Source of the DNA: Oncomelania hupensis
Lineage: Eukaryota; Mollusca; Gastropoda; Littorinimorpha; Pomatiopsidae
Reading direction: 5' to 3'
Assembly: GCA_036898135.1 (NCBI GenBank)
Contig: CM072523.1
Span: 27,198,758-27,262,757 of the forward strand
Length of the DNA: 64,000 nucleotides
In this document: positions 24,286-34,495 of the stretch, piece after piece
Layout: the number at the start of each line of letters is the position of its first letter
How positions within the stretch are numbered: the stretch's first letter is position 1
Made by a program: the position numbers and the translations under genes
Notes under the pieces: model-generated
What the model saw: the letters and a program-made list of their open reading frames with translations, nothing else
Database searches by the model: none
Told to the model about the DNA's origin: nothing

Positions 24286-25827
24286 TGTCATGAATTGGCT
24301 AGTTTAACTCTGCTCATCGACTATTTAGCCTTGTGTAAGTAATTGTAACAGTAGAGAGTTAGTATAGTACACAGCAGCAAGTAAATTACACAGCAAGCCA
24401 CACACCGCGAGCCCGACCCACGCTCCGCAGTGACTCAGCACTTGAGCTTTGAATCGGACCAGTTTAACCAATCAGCAGCAGGCTAAGTGGGTAGAGCAGT
24501 TTTGACTGTGTCAAAACCTAGCACAGCTTGGTCAGTCGTGTGTGAGACGAGGTAGAGGCAACATCTCCACAGCTAGAGAAATCTCTACACTCATAGACCA
24601 GGAAGCAGGACTTAGGAATCTTAGAATTCTCTCAAGTCACAACGGGCCTGAACTTGTCAAACAGGTAAATGAACACCCTTCTGTTTCATCGTGATATGTT
24701 TATATTATTGTTGAAATTATGTTTGAAGAATTTGCTATGCATAAATGTGAATTGTTAATCCGAATTTGCGGGACCACGTGGAAGAGCCTACCACGAGGCG
24801 AAACACGACCGGTTGCGCCGCCATGTTGTATCCCGTACGGAACCACTGTTGTTTAACTTATATGTATGTTTGCAGACCAGTGGCTGTACCACTGAATGTT
24901 TATAATATTATTAATTCTGGATGTGTATAGTTAGCCACGATTGATATTTATTTATGTATAGGAATTTAGAGTGAGATTCCAGTGGAACCCGGAAGTAGCA
25001 GAATGTTCGTCGCTTATGTATAGAGATGTGGAGCTATCACTGAGGGCTACTTGGCTTTCAGTGAGACGCTCTGCACAAACCGATTATTCAGGGTTGTGCA
25101 GAATTTCGTCTCTTATATTACAGACGAGCAGGCGAGCTATCCCGAGCTATCCCGAGCTATCCTGTGCGCACCACTCCACAGAAACGACTAGTTGGTTGAG
25201 GATCCTCTACCGCACAAGACGGAACGAGCGACCTGGTAAAACACCCTGTCAGACCCCACAGCGTGGCAAGGGAACCCAACTACACAACGACAAAGGTGTA
25301 CCAGAAGCTACCTCCCAGAAGGACTTCGACCGCACCATAAGAAAGTTAAGTGTAATCTCCGAAAGTGCACTTAAACTGATCATAGCAGGACCACAGTAGT
25401 CCAACTCTTCAGAAACTGTAAAACGGACCACAGTAGTCCAAATCTACATGAAATATACTAGCAAAGTGCCCGAGGAAGAAAATAACAGCTGCCTAGACTA
25501 TCAGCGATCGAACTATTAGCATTGACAGAGACATTTTAAGTTAGATTAGTACTTAGAGAATCTTGTATAGAGTAGAAGAAATAAATGTGTGATTTTAACT
25601 GTTATCAAGTGGCTGGACTACATATGATTCATAGCCGTGTGAAAGCTAGTGTGACAGTAATCTTTTACCATTTTTCTATCTATTTCTGTACCCCAACCTT
25701 AACACAGAACGAGCTAAACAAATAAATTTATTAAAGTAATTCATAGGGTGACTTACTAGCAGTTCCCACCGAATAAACGTGAGGGTCCATAATTCCATTG
25801 TGCAGAGCCCATAAACCCCACGTGACA
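24286..25827 (+). repeat. 5' LTR
   Basis: Starts TGTCATGAATTGG and ends CACGTGACA, so it has a short TGTCA/TGACA terminal inversion. It contains an intron-like segment 24665-24875 (CAG|GTAAATG to TTTGCAG|ACC), the block GCCGCCATGTTG (a YY1-type site) within it, GACCACGTGG (E-box) and an AATAAA signal near 25579. TATA-like AT stretches precede the conserved GAGTGAGATTCCAGTGG block at ~24968. Confidence 0.95.
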
Positions 25828-25834
25828 CTTTAAT

Positions 25835-25852
25835 TGGCGAGCCTAGCTAGGA
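25835..25852 (+). promoter_or_regulatory. Candidate primer-binding site
   Basis: TGGCGAGCCTAGCTAGG begins 8 bp after the 5' LTR. A TGG start is expected for pairing with a tRNA CCA end, but I cannot name the tRNA. Confidence 0.45.
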
Positions 25853-26195
25853 TCTGTGTATAATAGGAATTGGGTATAACCGGATCTAAGTACAATAAAA
25901 TTAGATAACAGTAGAAGTAGAATAACTTGAAATAGTGTAAGGGTATAACACTGATCAGTTGGGTGCACTATTCTTTAGTTAAAAACTTGTTTGCTTCAAA
26001 TATTTTTGTGCCTGTATGTTGCATTGTTCTTTTGCAGGTTTTGCTTAAGTAACTGTTGTATGCCATTTGACTCTTGTTTTATTCTATTATTGATTGAGAA
26101 TTTTATGGTCTTTGCATTATTGTTATAGACTTGCAATATTGCTAGTGTTTTGGTATTCCACGTGATTCAGAGGTTGTTCATAGACACGTTTGGCA

Positions 26196-27479
26196 ATGTC
26201 GGACCCAGTGGCCTTGAGATTGCGCTTCAAGGAACTAGGAGAAGCTTTACACTTAGCAGGGGCAGATCTAATTGCGTATATCAATGCAGAGGTAGAGAAA
26301 CAGGAGGCTAAGGCAGAGAGAGCAGCAGAGAGAGAACAGAAGAAACTCGAAGCAGAACAGAGAAAAGCAGAATTAGAAGCAGAGCAGAAGAAGCTAGCAT
26401 TAGAAGCAGAGCAAAAGAAAGCAGAGTTAGAAGCAGCAAGAGAACAGAAGAAATTAGAATTAGAAGCAGAACAGAAGAAGGTAGCAGCAGAGAGAGATGC
26501 AGAAGTTAGGAGATGGGAGTATGAGCGGGCAGAAAAAGAAAAAGAGAGGGCAGAAAAAGAAAAAGAAAGACAGCATGAGTTAGAGCTAAGAAGATTGGGA
26601 TCAGGAGCTTCAAGTTCTTCCTCAACCCCTCCCCACTCAGATCAGCTAGAGGTAGCATCCAACCCTGTACAAGGAATGTCATTTCCACTGGGAACATTCA
26701 ATGAGAGAGAAGAAGGTCTAGATCTCTATCTGACTAGGTTTGAGCGTCTAGCAACCGAGTAAAAACTAGATCCCACTCATTGGTCTTTTAAGCTTAGTCA
26801 AGGGCTTAGAGGAAAGGCTTATGACATCTACAGTAAGCTACCGACTGACAGAGTGACTGACTATCACAAAGTAAAAGAGGCACTCCTAACGGGATTCGAA
26901 CTAACAGGAGAATGCTACCGGCAAAAGTTCCGCACCAATCGGAGAGTGAAAGGAGAGAGCTATGCGCAGTTCGCGGATCGGTTGTCCACAATGCTGGATA
27001 AGTGGATTAGCCAGTCAGTCACGGCTAAGACGTATGATGGACTGACAGAACTGTTAGTATGGGAACAGCTACGGGAAACCATGACCCCCGAGCTGAGGAC
27101 ATTCTCAGTAGAGCAGGGCGCGGAAAGACTAGAAGATCTGGTCAAGGTCGCAGATAGGTACGTGGCCGCACACGGAGAAGCCAAGAGCTTCAGGCGAGAC
27201 CTAAAGCCTAACGGGAAAGAGGCACAGAAACGAAGCCCTAACCGGGAAGAGCGCACCGCGAATAAGCCGAATAACCCCAGACCTGGGCAAAATAAAGGAC
27301 CCAACGCGGAATTCGGGAAAAGAGGTCCCGCAGAACAGAGACGGTATTGTTCGTTCTGCAACAGAAACAATCACTCCACCGCAGAATGTTTCAAGTTGGC
27401 CGCACAACGTAGGGAGGAGCGCGAAAGCCGGCCAGCGCACAGAGTTCTAACTCAAAGCAGCGGTAACAAGCCACACACA
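26196..27479 (+). pseudogene. gag: gag: coiled coil, SCAN-like capsid domain, zinc knuckle; one in-frame stop
   Basis: The first ATG is at 26196 (MSDPVALRLRF...). Residues ~30-130 are a highly charged E/K/A-rich coiled coil. A TAA at 26760-26762 interrupts the frame after LTRFERLATE, and the same frame then runs open to 29768. After the stop comes a capsid-like region with AYDIYSKLP, then YRQKFRTN, LLVWEQLRETMTPELR and LEDLVKVADRYV. This is the LL.LEQ...LP.EL..W...H order of SCAN domains, which published work derives from Gmr1-like gag capsids. A CX2CX4HX4C knuckle (CSFCNRNNHSTAEC) lies at about 27352-27393. Gag and pol share one frame with no shift between them. Whether the stop is read through or is a simple nonsense mutation cannot be told here. 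I infer mutation. Confidence 0.88.
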
Positions 27480-29136
27480 ATCAGAGATCACCCATCGGTG
27501 ACAGACACGGTCAAGGTCAACGGAAAAGAAGCGAACTGTCTGTATGACACAGGTCTATCATACGACGCGATAGTTAGCGAATCTCTGGTATCGCGCGCGG
27601 ACTTGACAGACAAGACAGTCGACTTACAAGGAGCAGACTTGACGAAACCGACGACTACTTGCCCAATAGCTTGGATCGAAGTAGAGAGTAGGTACGTCAC
27701 AGGAAGAATCCAAGCAGCTGTTTTACAGAAACCCCTGTATGATCTAGTGCTAGGTTGTAGGTATGTGTTCTTAGGCACGCCCCCTAAAACTGTAGAGATA
27801 GCTGCAGTGCAAACCAGGGCCCAAGCTAAAACCCAACCACCCCAGCCCGAGTTCGCTCCGAACCCAGGACTCGAAGAGATCAAAACAGCACAGAAAGAAG
27901 ACACCTCGATAGCGAAGTGCTTCCAGAAGCTACCCAAGGCGCACACACCCCCGCACAAGGGAGACTTCTACATGGAAGAGGGAGTTCTACATCGACAAGG
28001 AGATGGAGATCACACCCAACTAGTACTACCAGCCACCCTTCGAGCCCAAGTACTAGAATTAGGCCACAGCATGCCACTCAGCGGACACATGGGAATTGGA
28101 GCCACAGTGCAGAGAATCAGCGCACACTACTATTGGCCAGGAATCACGGAGGATGTCAAGCGCTACGTGAAATCTTGCCACCAATGTCAACGATATTCCC
28201 CGCGACATCACACCGTACCAGTTACCTTAGGACCATCGGTAGTAGTCGGCGTGCCATTCCAGCAAGTCTCAGTAGACATAGTAGGACCACTGCCCATGAC
28301 CAAGAAGCGGAACAGATTTCTACTCACACTCGTCGACGCATGTACGATGTGGTGCGAAGCAGTCCCGTTGCCAGCGATCGACACCAAGAAGATTGCAGAT
28401 GCACTCATCGCCATCTTTACCAGAGTCGGATTCCCGGACAGCATTAGAACGGACAACGGATCTCAGTTCACCGGCCGCCTGATGCAAGACGTGTTCGAGT
28501 TGATACAAGTTCATCACATTCACACACCACCATACCACCCCGCCAGCAACGGACAAGTAGAAAGACTGAATGGAACCCTTCTCACCATACTCAGGAAAGT
28601 CGCCGACGACAATCCAGAAGCGTGGGACACCTACGTGAATGCGGCACTGTTCGCATACCGAGAAACGCCCCATGCAGCCACAGGCTACACCCCGTCAACA
28701 TTGCTATTCGGCAGACCTCTAGCAGGACCGCTAGAAGCCCTACGCAGAAGTTGGACGGAAGCCAAGATAGACGACACACCAAGAGGTGCCACCAAGTACG
28801 TCGCAGACCTGCAGGAAACCCTCAAAGCAACGTGGAAGAAAGCTGGTGAAGCACTGAAGAAGGCAAGAGCCCGTCAGGCGAAGTACTACAACCGCCACGC
28901 GAAGGACCGAGAACTGCAAGTCGGCGATCAAGTGCTACTCTTACTTCCAAGTGGAACCAACAAGCTGGACATCGCTTGGAGAGGACCGTACCGGGTGACT
29001 GCCAAGAAATCCAAGACAGTCTACCAAGTAGAGGTGAACGGGAGAGCCCGATACCACCACATCGATCGCCTCAAGAAATACACGGACCGACCAGCGACCC
29101 CCGGCACACACACATGGATGGCCATCGCCATCGCGG
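27480..29136 (+). pseudogene. pol: pol part 1: protease and integrase (Gmr1-like order)
   Basis: Aspartic protease: CLYDTGLSYDAIV at ~27537-27575 (DTG active site), with the VLGCRYVF strand at ~27750. The integrase follows directly, with no reverse transcriptase between. It has a zinc-binding H2C2 region (LGHSMPLSGHMG ... SCHQCQRYS, 28060-28195), then a DDE core with VDIVGPLP (first D), RTDNGSQF (second D) and GQVERLNG (E). The second D and the E are separated by 35 residues. The GPY/F module WRGPYRVTAKK is near 28977. The integrase frame loses meaning after RLKKYTDRP (~29094). The continuation to a stop at 29768 reads the RNase H region out of frame. Confidence 0.92.
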
Positions 29137-29754
29137 AAGAAGTTCATCCGCAACTACAACAGCATCGCCGTGCTACTGACAAATGGAACCCGGAAAATCG
29201 CCCCGGACAAAGTAGTTTGGACAGCGGAATGCGAGACAGCATTCCAAACACTCAAGGACAGAATGACATCGGCGCCAGTACTCCACCTACCCGATTTAAC
29301 TCAGCCATTCGTTCTTCGCACCGACGCAAGCGACTTAGGCCTCGGAGCAGTACTGCTACAGCGCGACCCCAAGAATGCCGAGACGCTATTCCCCGTCGCC
29401 TACGCCAGCAGAAAATTGAGACCCGCCGAGACCCACTACGCCACGTCGGAGAAAGAATGCCTTGGACTAGTCTGGGCCATACAGAAGTTTCAACTCTACC
29501 TGTATGGGACCCACTTCACAGTTCAGGTGGACCACCAACCACTATCGTTCCTGGCAGCCTCCAAGTCTTTGAACTCTCGCCTGATGAGATGGGCACTCAC
29601 CCTTCAGGCATACTCATTCCAAATCGAGTACATCCCCGGCAAGGAAAACCACGGAGCCGACTACCTCAGTCGCCATCTCGTGGAGGACACAGCAGCTGTC
29701 GCCCACCCAAAACAACTAAGGGCCACAGCACCAGAATTCGTCCCCGCCCAGTAA
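29137..29754 (+). pseudogene. pol: pol part 2: RT thumb remnant and RNase H, frame +1 relative to integrase
   Basis: In the frame shifted by one base, sense begins abruptly at 29137 with KKFIRNYNSIAVLL, which corresponds to the thumb just after the RT palm in Ty3/gypsy enzymes. VVWTAECETAFQTLK and APVLHLPDLTQPF follow, then RNase H: VLRTDASDLGLGAVL (first catalytic D), SEKECLGLVWAIQKF (catalytic E), VQVDHQPL (D) and NHGADYLSRH (final D). The frame ends at a TAA, 29752-29754. The RT fingers and palm, including any YxDD box, are absent from the whole element. A deletion that removed them and shifted the frame explains both facts if RT originally lay between integrase and RNase H. Confidence 0.9.
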
Positions 29755-29908
29755 TACCCTGTCACTAGTGTCCATAGCTACCTGGCACAGCAGTGCAGCT
29801 CAGGTAGAGCAACTTACTTAGTTTGTAAATAGGACCCTAGGATAGTGCAGTGTTAAACTAGGCTCTGTAGTAGAAAAAGGTCGAATCCAGTGGTCATCGC
29901 CTTTTTTC

Positions 29909-29921
29909 AGTTGAGGGAGCC
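29909..29921 (+). promoter_or_regulatory. Candidate polypurine tract
   Basis: TTGAGGGAGCC directly abuts the 3' LTR. It is short and imperfect but in the required position. Confidence 0.45.
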
Positions 29922-31453
29922 TGTCATGAATTGGCTAGTTTAACTCTGCTCATCGACTATTTAGCCTTGTGTAAGTAATTGTAACAGTAGAGAGTTAGTA
30001 TAGTACACAGCAGCAAGTAAATTACACAGCAAGCCACACACCGCGAGCCCGACCCACGCTCCGCAGTGACTCAGCACTTGAGCTTTGAATCGGACCAGTT
30101 TAACCAATCAGCAGCAGGCTAAGTGGGTAGAGCAGTTTTGACTGTGTCAAAACCTAGCACAGCTTGGTCAGTCGTGTGTGAGACGAGGTAGAGGCAACAT
30201 CTCCACAGCTAGAGAAATCTCTACACTCATAGACCAGGAAGCAGGACTTAGGAATCTTAGAATTCTCTCAAGTCACAACGGGCCTGAACTTGTCAAACAG
30301 GTAAATGAACACCCTTCTGTTTCATCGTGATATGTTTATATTATTGTTGAAATTATGTTTGAAGAATTTGCTATGCATAAATGTGAATTGTTAATCCGAA
30401 TTTGCGGGACCACGTGGAAGAGCCTACCACGAGGCGAAACACGACCGGTTGCGCCGCCATGTTGTATCCCGTACGGAACCACTGTTGTTTAACTTATATG
30501 TATGTTTGCAGACCAGTGGCTGTACCACTGAATGTTTATAATATTATTAATTCTGGATGTGTATAGTTAGCCACGATTGATATTTATTTATGTATAGGAA
30601 TTTAGAGTGAGATTCCAGTGGAACCCGGAAGTAGCAGAATGTTCGTCGCTTATGTATAGAGATGTGGAGCTATCACTGAGGGCTACTTGGCTTTCAGTGA
30701 GACGCTCTGCACAAACCGATTATTCAGGGTTGTGCAGAATTTCGTCTCTTATATTACAGACGAGCAGGCGAGCTATCCCGAGCTATCCTGTGCGCACCAC
30801 TCCACAGAAACGACTAGTTGGTTGAGGATCCTCTACCGCACAAGACGGAACGAGCGACCTGGTAAAACACCCTGTCAGACCCCACAGCGTGGCAAGGGAA
30901 CCCAACTACACAACGACAAAGGTGTACCAGAAGCTACCTCCCAGAAGGACTTCGACCGCACCATAAGAAAGTTAAGTGTAATCTCCGAAAGTGCACTTAA
31001 ACTGATCATAGCAGGACCACAGTAGTCCAACTCTTCAGAAACTGTAAAACGGACCACAGTAGTCCAAATCTACATGAAATATACTAGCAAAGTGCCCGAG
31101 GAAGAAAATAACAGCTGCCTAGACTATCAGCGATCGAACTATTAGCATTGACAGAGACATTTTAAGTTAGATTAGTACTTAGAGAATCTTGTATAGAGTA
31201 GAAGAAATAAATGTGTGATTTTAACTGTTATCAAGTGGCTGGACTACATATGATTCATAGCCGTGTGAAAGCTAGTGTGACAGTAATCTTTTACCATTTT
31301 TCTATCTATTTCTGTACCCCAACCTTAACACAGAACGAGCTAAACAAATAAATTTATTAAAGTAATTCATAGGGTGACTTACTAGCAGTTCCCACCGAAT
31401 AAACGTGAGGGTCCATAATTCCATTGTGCAGAGCCCATAAACCCCACGTGACA
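29922..31453 (+). repeat. 3' LTR
   Basis: Essentially identical to the 5' LTR except that it lacks one copy of the 10-bp CGAGCTATCC unit (near 30775). Intron-like segment 30301-30511. AATAAA near 31205. Confidence 0.95.
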
Positions 31454-31620
31454 CTAGCTGAATATAATTATTAGACCTGTATTGTTTGTTTTATACGTAA
31501 ATAAATGTATAAACTATATCTATTCTAATTAATAATATTTAGGCTTATACTTTATAATATTTGAATCTTTAAATTTCCGCAGAAGGACGAGTAGGCTAAG
31601 CAAATTTTTTTTAATATATA

Positions 31621-31815
31621 ACTCGAGATCAGAGTTAAATTAATAGTTAGTTATTCATTGCTTACAGGGTCCAGCAGACTGCAAAGAGCCGAATCAGGAC
31701 CACAACATCAAGACATCTCGAGATCAGAGTTAAATTAATAGCTAATTAGTTCTTCATTGCTTACAGGGTCCAGGCGGACTGCAAAGAGCCGAATCAGGAC
31801 CACAAAATCAAGACT
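31621..31815. repeat. Tandem duplication, ~97-bp unit x2
   Basis: Both units contain CTCGAGATCAGAGTTAAATT, CATTGCTTACAGGGTCCAG, ACTGCAAAGAGCCGAATCAG and GACCACA. It lies inside the right part of the MULE-like element. A related single block (AGGTCCAGCGGACT...GAGCCAAATCAGGACC) occurs outside it at 33248-33285. Confidence 0.9.
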
Positions 31816-31827
31816 ACGACTTCGCTA

Positions 31828-31832
31828 GTAGC

Positions 31833-31887
<55 letters not shown>

Positions 31888-31927
31888 TAGGTATTTAGTT
31901 AAATCTTTAAATTATTTATTTGTTTTG

Positions 31928-31967
<40 letters not shown>

Positions 31968-31968
31968 C
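31828..31968. repeat. (TAG)n and (TTA)n microsatellites
   Basis: TAG run 31828-31887, TTA run 31935-31966. Confidence 0.95.
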
Positions 31969-32584
31969 TACTTTAAAAAAAAAAGAATAGTGTGCTGCTG
32001 TGCGTGCTCAATGGTGTAAATATGGTCAGTGACGTTTTGTTGGTTTTTGCTGAAGTTGGGTGTAACCCGAAATATTCAGATGGTGTTACTGGTTATTTTT
32101 TCTTATAGATTTATCAAAGTTTTCAGATGATTTATGGAAATTTCCGCCTGCCCCGCAACATATTTTTAAATACGTGTTTCTCATTAAAATACATATCATT
32201 GAAATACATATAACAAATGTACTCTATCAGTTAAAAGGAAATAAATAATTGCTTTGGTGCTTGCAATAAAAATGTCACTGTTTTTTGAGACCATTATAAA
32301 CTTGCTTTGCCTTGTTGTGCTGAAGGGTCATCAACGTATCCATAGCGCTTTGAAGTTTTGTCATGGTTTTATTGTTGATATAGATGTGAAATCGTTGTAT
32401 GTGTGCATTATGTGTTATGTATTACTTTTACTCTTTATTACTAATTGTGTCAGTATATTAATCATCTTAAAATAATAATAATAATAATAATAACTGCTTC
32501 AAAATGCGATTCTCGACTTGACTTACAGCTGTGCAGATCGAAATAGAATTAGATCTAGAAGCAACAGCGGCTATTTTTATGCAG

Positions 32585-32722
32585 GGATGTTTCACCACAG
32601 GCTCTGAAGTCTTTTCTTTCGTCTTTGTAAACTCGTGGGCCTCCTACATACGTACGTAGTATAGTTTGTAATTGAGGCCTACGAAAGACGAGACTTCCCA
32701 GCCTGTGGTTTCACGTAGTCCT
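32585..32722. repeat. Imperfect palindrome, ~40-bp arms
   Basis: Left arm has TTTCACCACAGGCT, GAAGTCTT and TTTCGTCTTTG. The right arm carries the complements CGAAAGACGAGACTTCCCAG and CCTGTGGTTTCACGTAG. The centre TACATACGTACGTAGTA is itself self-complementary. It sits just inside the right TIR of the MULE-like element. Confidence 0.75.
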
Positions 32723-32840
32723 CCCAGCATTCGTTCGTAAAACATCGGATAGCTTCGCTCGACTAGGAGAGCTTCGTTCGACTTCGGTAATTGCCTTTTT
32801 CGGCGAAAGACTGGAACTAGGTTGGAAAAAACAAGTTCGC

Positions 32841-33015
32841 GCCCAGGATTGTGCTCAGTTGTCTGGAGCGTTATTACGATGCGCCCAAAGGCTGCAAGTT
32901 GGCGCCTCGGGCGGCTTGAGAGACGTGAGTTAGATCCTGTATCGGCCAGCGCCTTGAGCAGCTCTTAAGCTGGAAAAGCGCTATATAAGAACGATTAAAT
33001 AATAATAATAAATAA
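32841..33015 (+). mobile_element. tRNA-derived SINE, 3' part of the split copy
   Basis: Begins with the duplicated GCCCAGGAT, continues TGTGCTCAGTTGTCTGG, and ends GCGCCTTGAGCAGCTCTTAA, GCGCTATATAAG and an AAT-rich tail. Added to 23620-23906 it gives about 450 bp, the length of the intact copy at 48836-49261 plus tail. Confidence 0.92.
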
Positions 33016-33230
33016 ATAATAATCTAGCATAATTTACTGAATTACTTCCCACCAATTCCCGAAAGAGGAGAGCAGAAACATTCTGGAAGAGCATATCTGT
33101 CTAAACCAAAGTTACCAACTCGCATCCTAGTGGGTATAGAACATGACAACCGTGCAAAACCTTGAGAACCGTACAAGGTCCCGTCCTTCCAGACTCTACT
33201 AAATAGATGCCACTTTGTGGCAGTCATTAC

Positions 33231-33490
33231 ATTACATTATTATTGCTTTAGGTCCAGCGGACTCTTCCGAGCCAAATCAGGACCGGACAACCCCCGATCC
33301 GCATAAAAGATCTGCTGAAACAACCTTAGTGGTAAAACCGAAAGCTCTCCACCAGCCAGTCACTTTACACTAAAGACATCCCACGCAGGGGACGGCTGAG
33401 GCTTCACCCCAACTTATCGAACCCCCGTTTACAAAAACAAAATAGAATACAAACATCATTATAAATTATCAACAATACACATACATATAA
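33231..33490. repeat. Dispersed repeat fragment
   Basis: CATTACATTATTATTGCTTT is followed by GGTCCAGCGGACT...GAGCCAAATCAGGACC. The latter is shared with the tandem units at 31621-31815, so a named repeat family probably underlies both. The remainder to 33490 is unassigned. Confidence 0.45.
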
Positions 33491-33997
33491 CAGTGTTCCC
33501 TCCACACACAAAAAATGAGAGTCCTTGGGACTCCCAGGTATAAAATTTTAAGAGTCCTTGTGCACATTTTGAGAGTCCCCAAATCGGAAAAAGAAATGAA
33601 AAAACAAGTCCAAGCCTCACTTTTTTCTTTTTTTACTTTGTTAAAGCGTCACATTAGTTATCATAATCATATAAAACCAAAAAATTAAAACATGAATGGA
33701 TTCACGAAGATTTTTTCTGTTCAGTGAATGGATTGCTTGGAGGAAGTTTACAATGCGCGCGCATGCGATTTTTAAGGGCGACAACTCCAGGCACAATCTT
33801 TAATCATCTGCAAAGGCAGTCTCAGTCGGGTTCTGATTATGCCGTGAATTAGTTCGCCACTCGTTGGTCGTATTTTTGACTTCAGCGACTAGAAAAAAAT
33901 GTGTGCGTCCACAGGACGCACGCATGCAAATTTTTCTGCGTCATTTTTCATATTTTGTGCGTAATTGACGCACTACTGTGCGTAATCGGGAACACTG
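33491..33997 (-). mobile_element. hAT-like element, CAGTGTTCCC family, copy 1 (internally deleted)
   Basis: Ends CAGTGTTCCC and GGGAACACTG. The flanks share the 6-bp ATATAA (33485-33490, 33998-34003). It matches the longer copies at 54055 and 55525 over both ends, but lacks the central segment holding their exon. The subterminal region has GTGCGTC/GACGCAC inverted motifs (33902-33990). Confidence 0.88.
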
Positions 33998-34495
33998 ATA
34001 TAAAATGCCTACATTGCTAAATAATAACATCATAGGAAGCCCTAGTGACCACCTGGCAGAAAGCGTCCAATATTCCCAAGCTGATCCAACAGACCTCATA
34101 CACAAATAAGGAGTCTTATCCCGGAAGAGTTTTCAAGAAAAAAAGGTAGGAGACTGGGCTAGCGAAGAAGACGATAGTATAGCAGATTGATAGAACAGAG
34201 CAGGAATGAGAAAGAGCAAATGAGAAAGACAGCGACAGTGGGAATTTAAAGCACTAAATTTCCAGAAAGTGGGGATACTATTTATACTGAAACCCCCGGC
34301 ACCCCAACGGGGGTATTTGTGGCAGTCACAACCAGGAATCAGAGTTGTGTTTATAGGAAACCGTCTACAAATAAAGTTTGCTACCATATTGCCCTGTGTG
34401 TGCGGTGTGAGAGGAGGCACGAGAGAGGGAGACTTCAAAACGTATTTGTGCAAATGAGCCACAGGCCTCAGTAAAATGTACATACACATTCACAC

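Larger units (their letters stand above)
24286..31453 (+). mobile_element. Ty3/gypsy-type LTR retrotransposon, Gmr1-like, recent and defective
   Basis: Element of 7,168 bp with LTRs of 1,542 and 1,532 bp. They appear identical by eye except for one 10-bp unit (CGAGCTATCC) repeated once more in the left LTR. The flanking 5-bp duplication CTAGC (24281-24285, 31454-31458) is perfect. Internal order is leader, coiled-coil plus SCAN-like gag, zinc knuckle, protease, H2C2-DDE integrase with GPY/F module, RT C-terminal thumb, RNase H, short 3' UTR, LTR. Integrase before RNase H is the Ty1/copia-like order that is known within Ty3/gypsy only for Gmr1-like elements. Two breaks (an in-frame stop in gag, and loss of most of RT with a frame change) make it non-autonomous. 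It lies inside the TIR element. Confidence 0.92.
23907..32840. mobile_element. MULE-like TIR DNA transposon inserted in the SINE (itself carrying an LTR element)
   Basis: Left end 23907-~23999 and right end ~32728-32840 are long inverted repeats. Both begin GC(A/G)AACTTGTTTTTTCC and continue through AACCTAGTTCCAGTC, a TTCGCC..AAAAAGGCAAT block and CCGAAGTCGAACGAAG. The right end has a ~16-20-bp internal duplication (tagtcgagcgaagcta). The element is flanked by the 9-bp duplication GCCCAGGAT. Without the LTR element it would be about 1.76 kb. A ~90-bp TIR with a 9-bp duplication is the signature of Mutator-like elements. No transposase reading frame remains, so it is non-autonomous. The superfamily is inferred from structure only. 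Confidence 0.82.

Noticed and set aside
29137..29768. Last ~200 codons of the 971-codon pol reading frame
   Set aside because: This is the RNase H region read in the wrong frame. The genuine peptide is in the frame shifted by one base.
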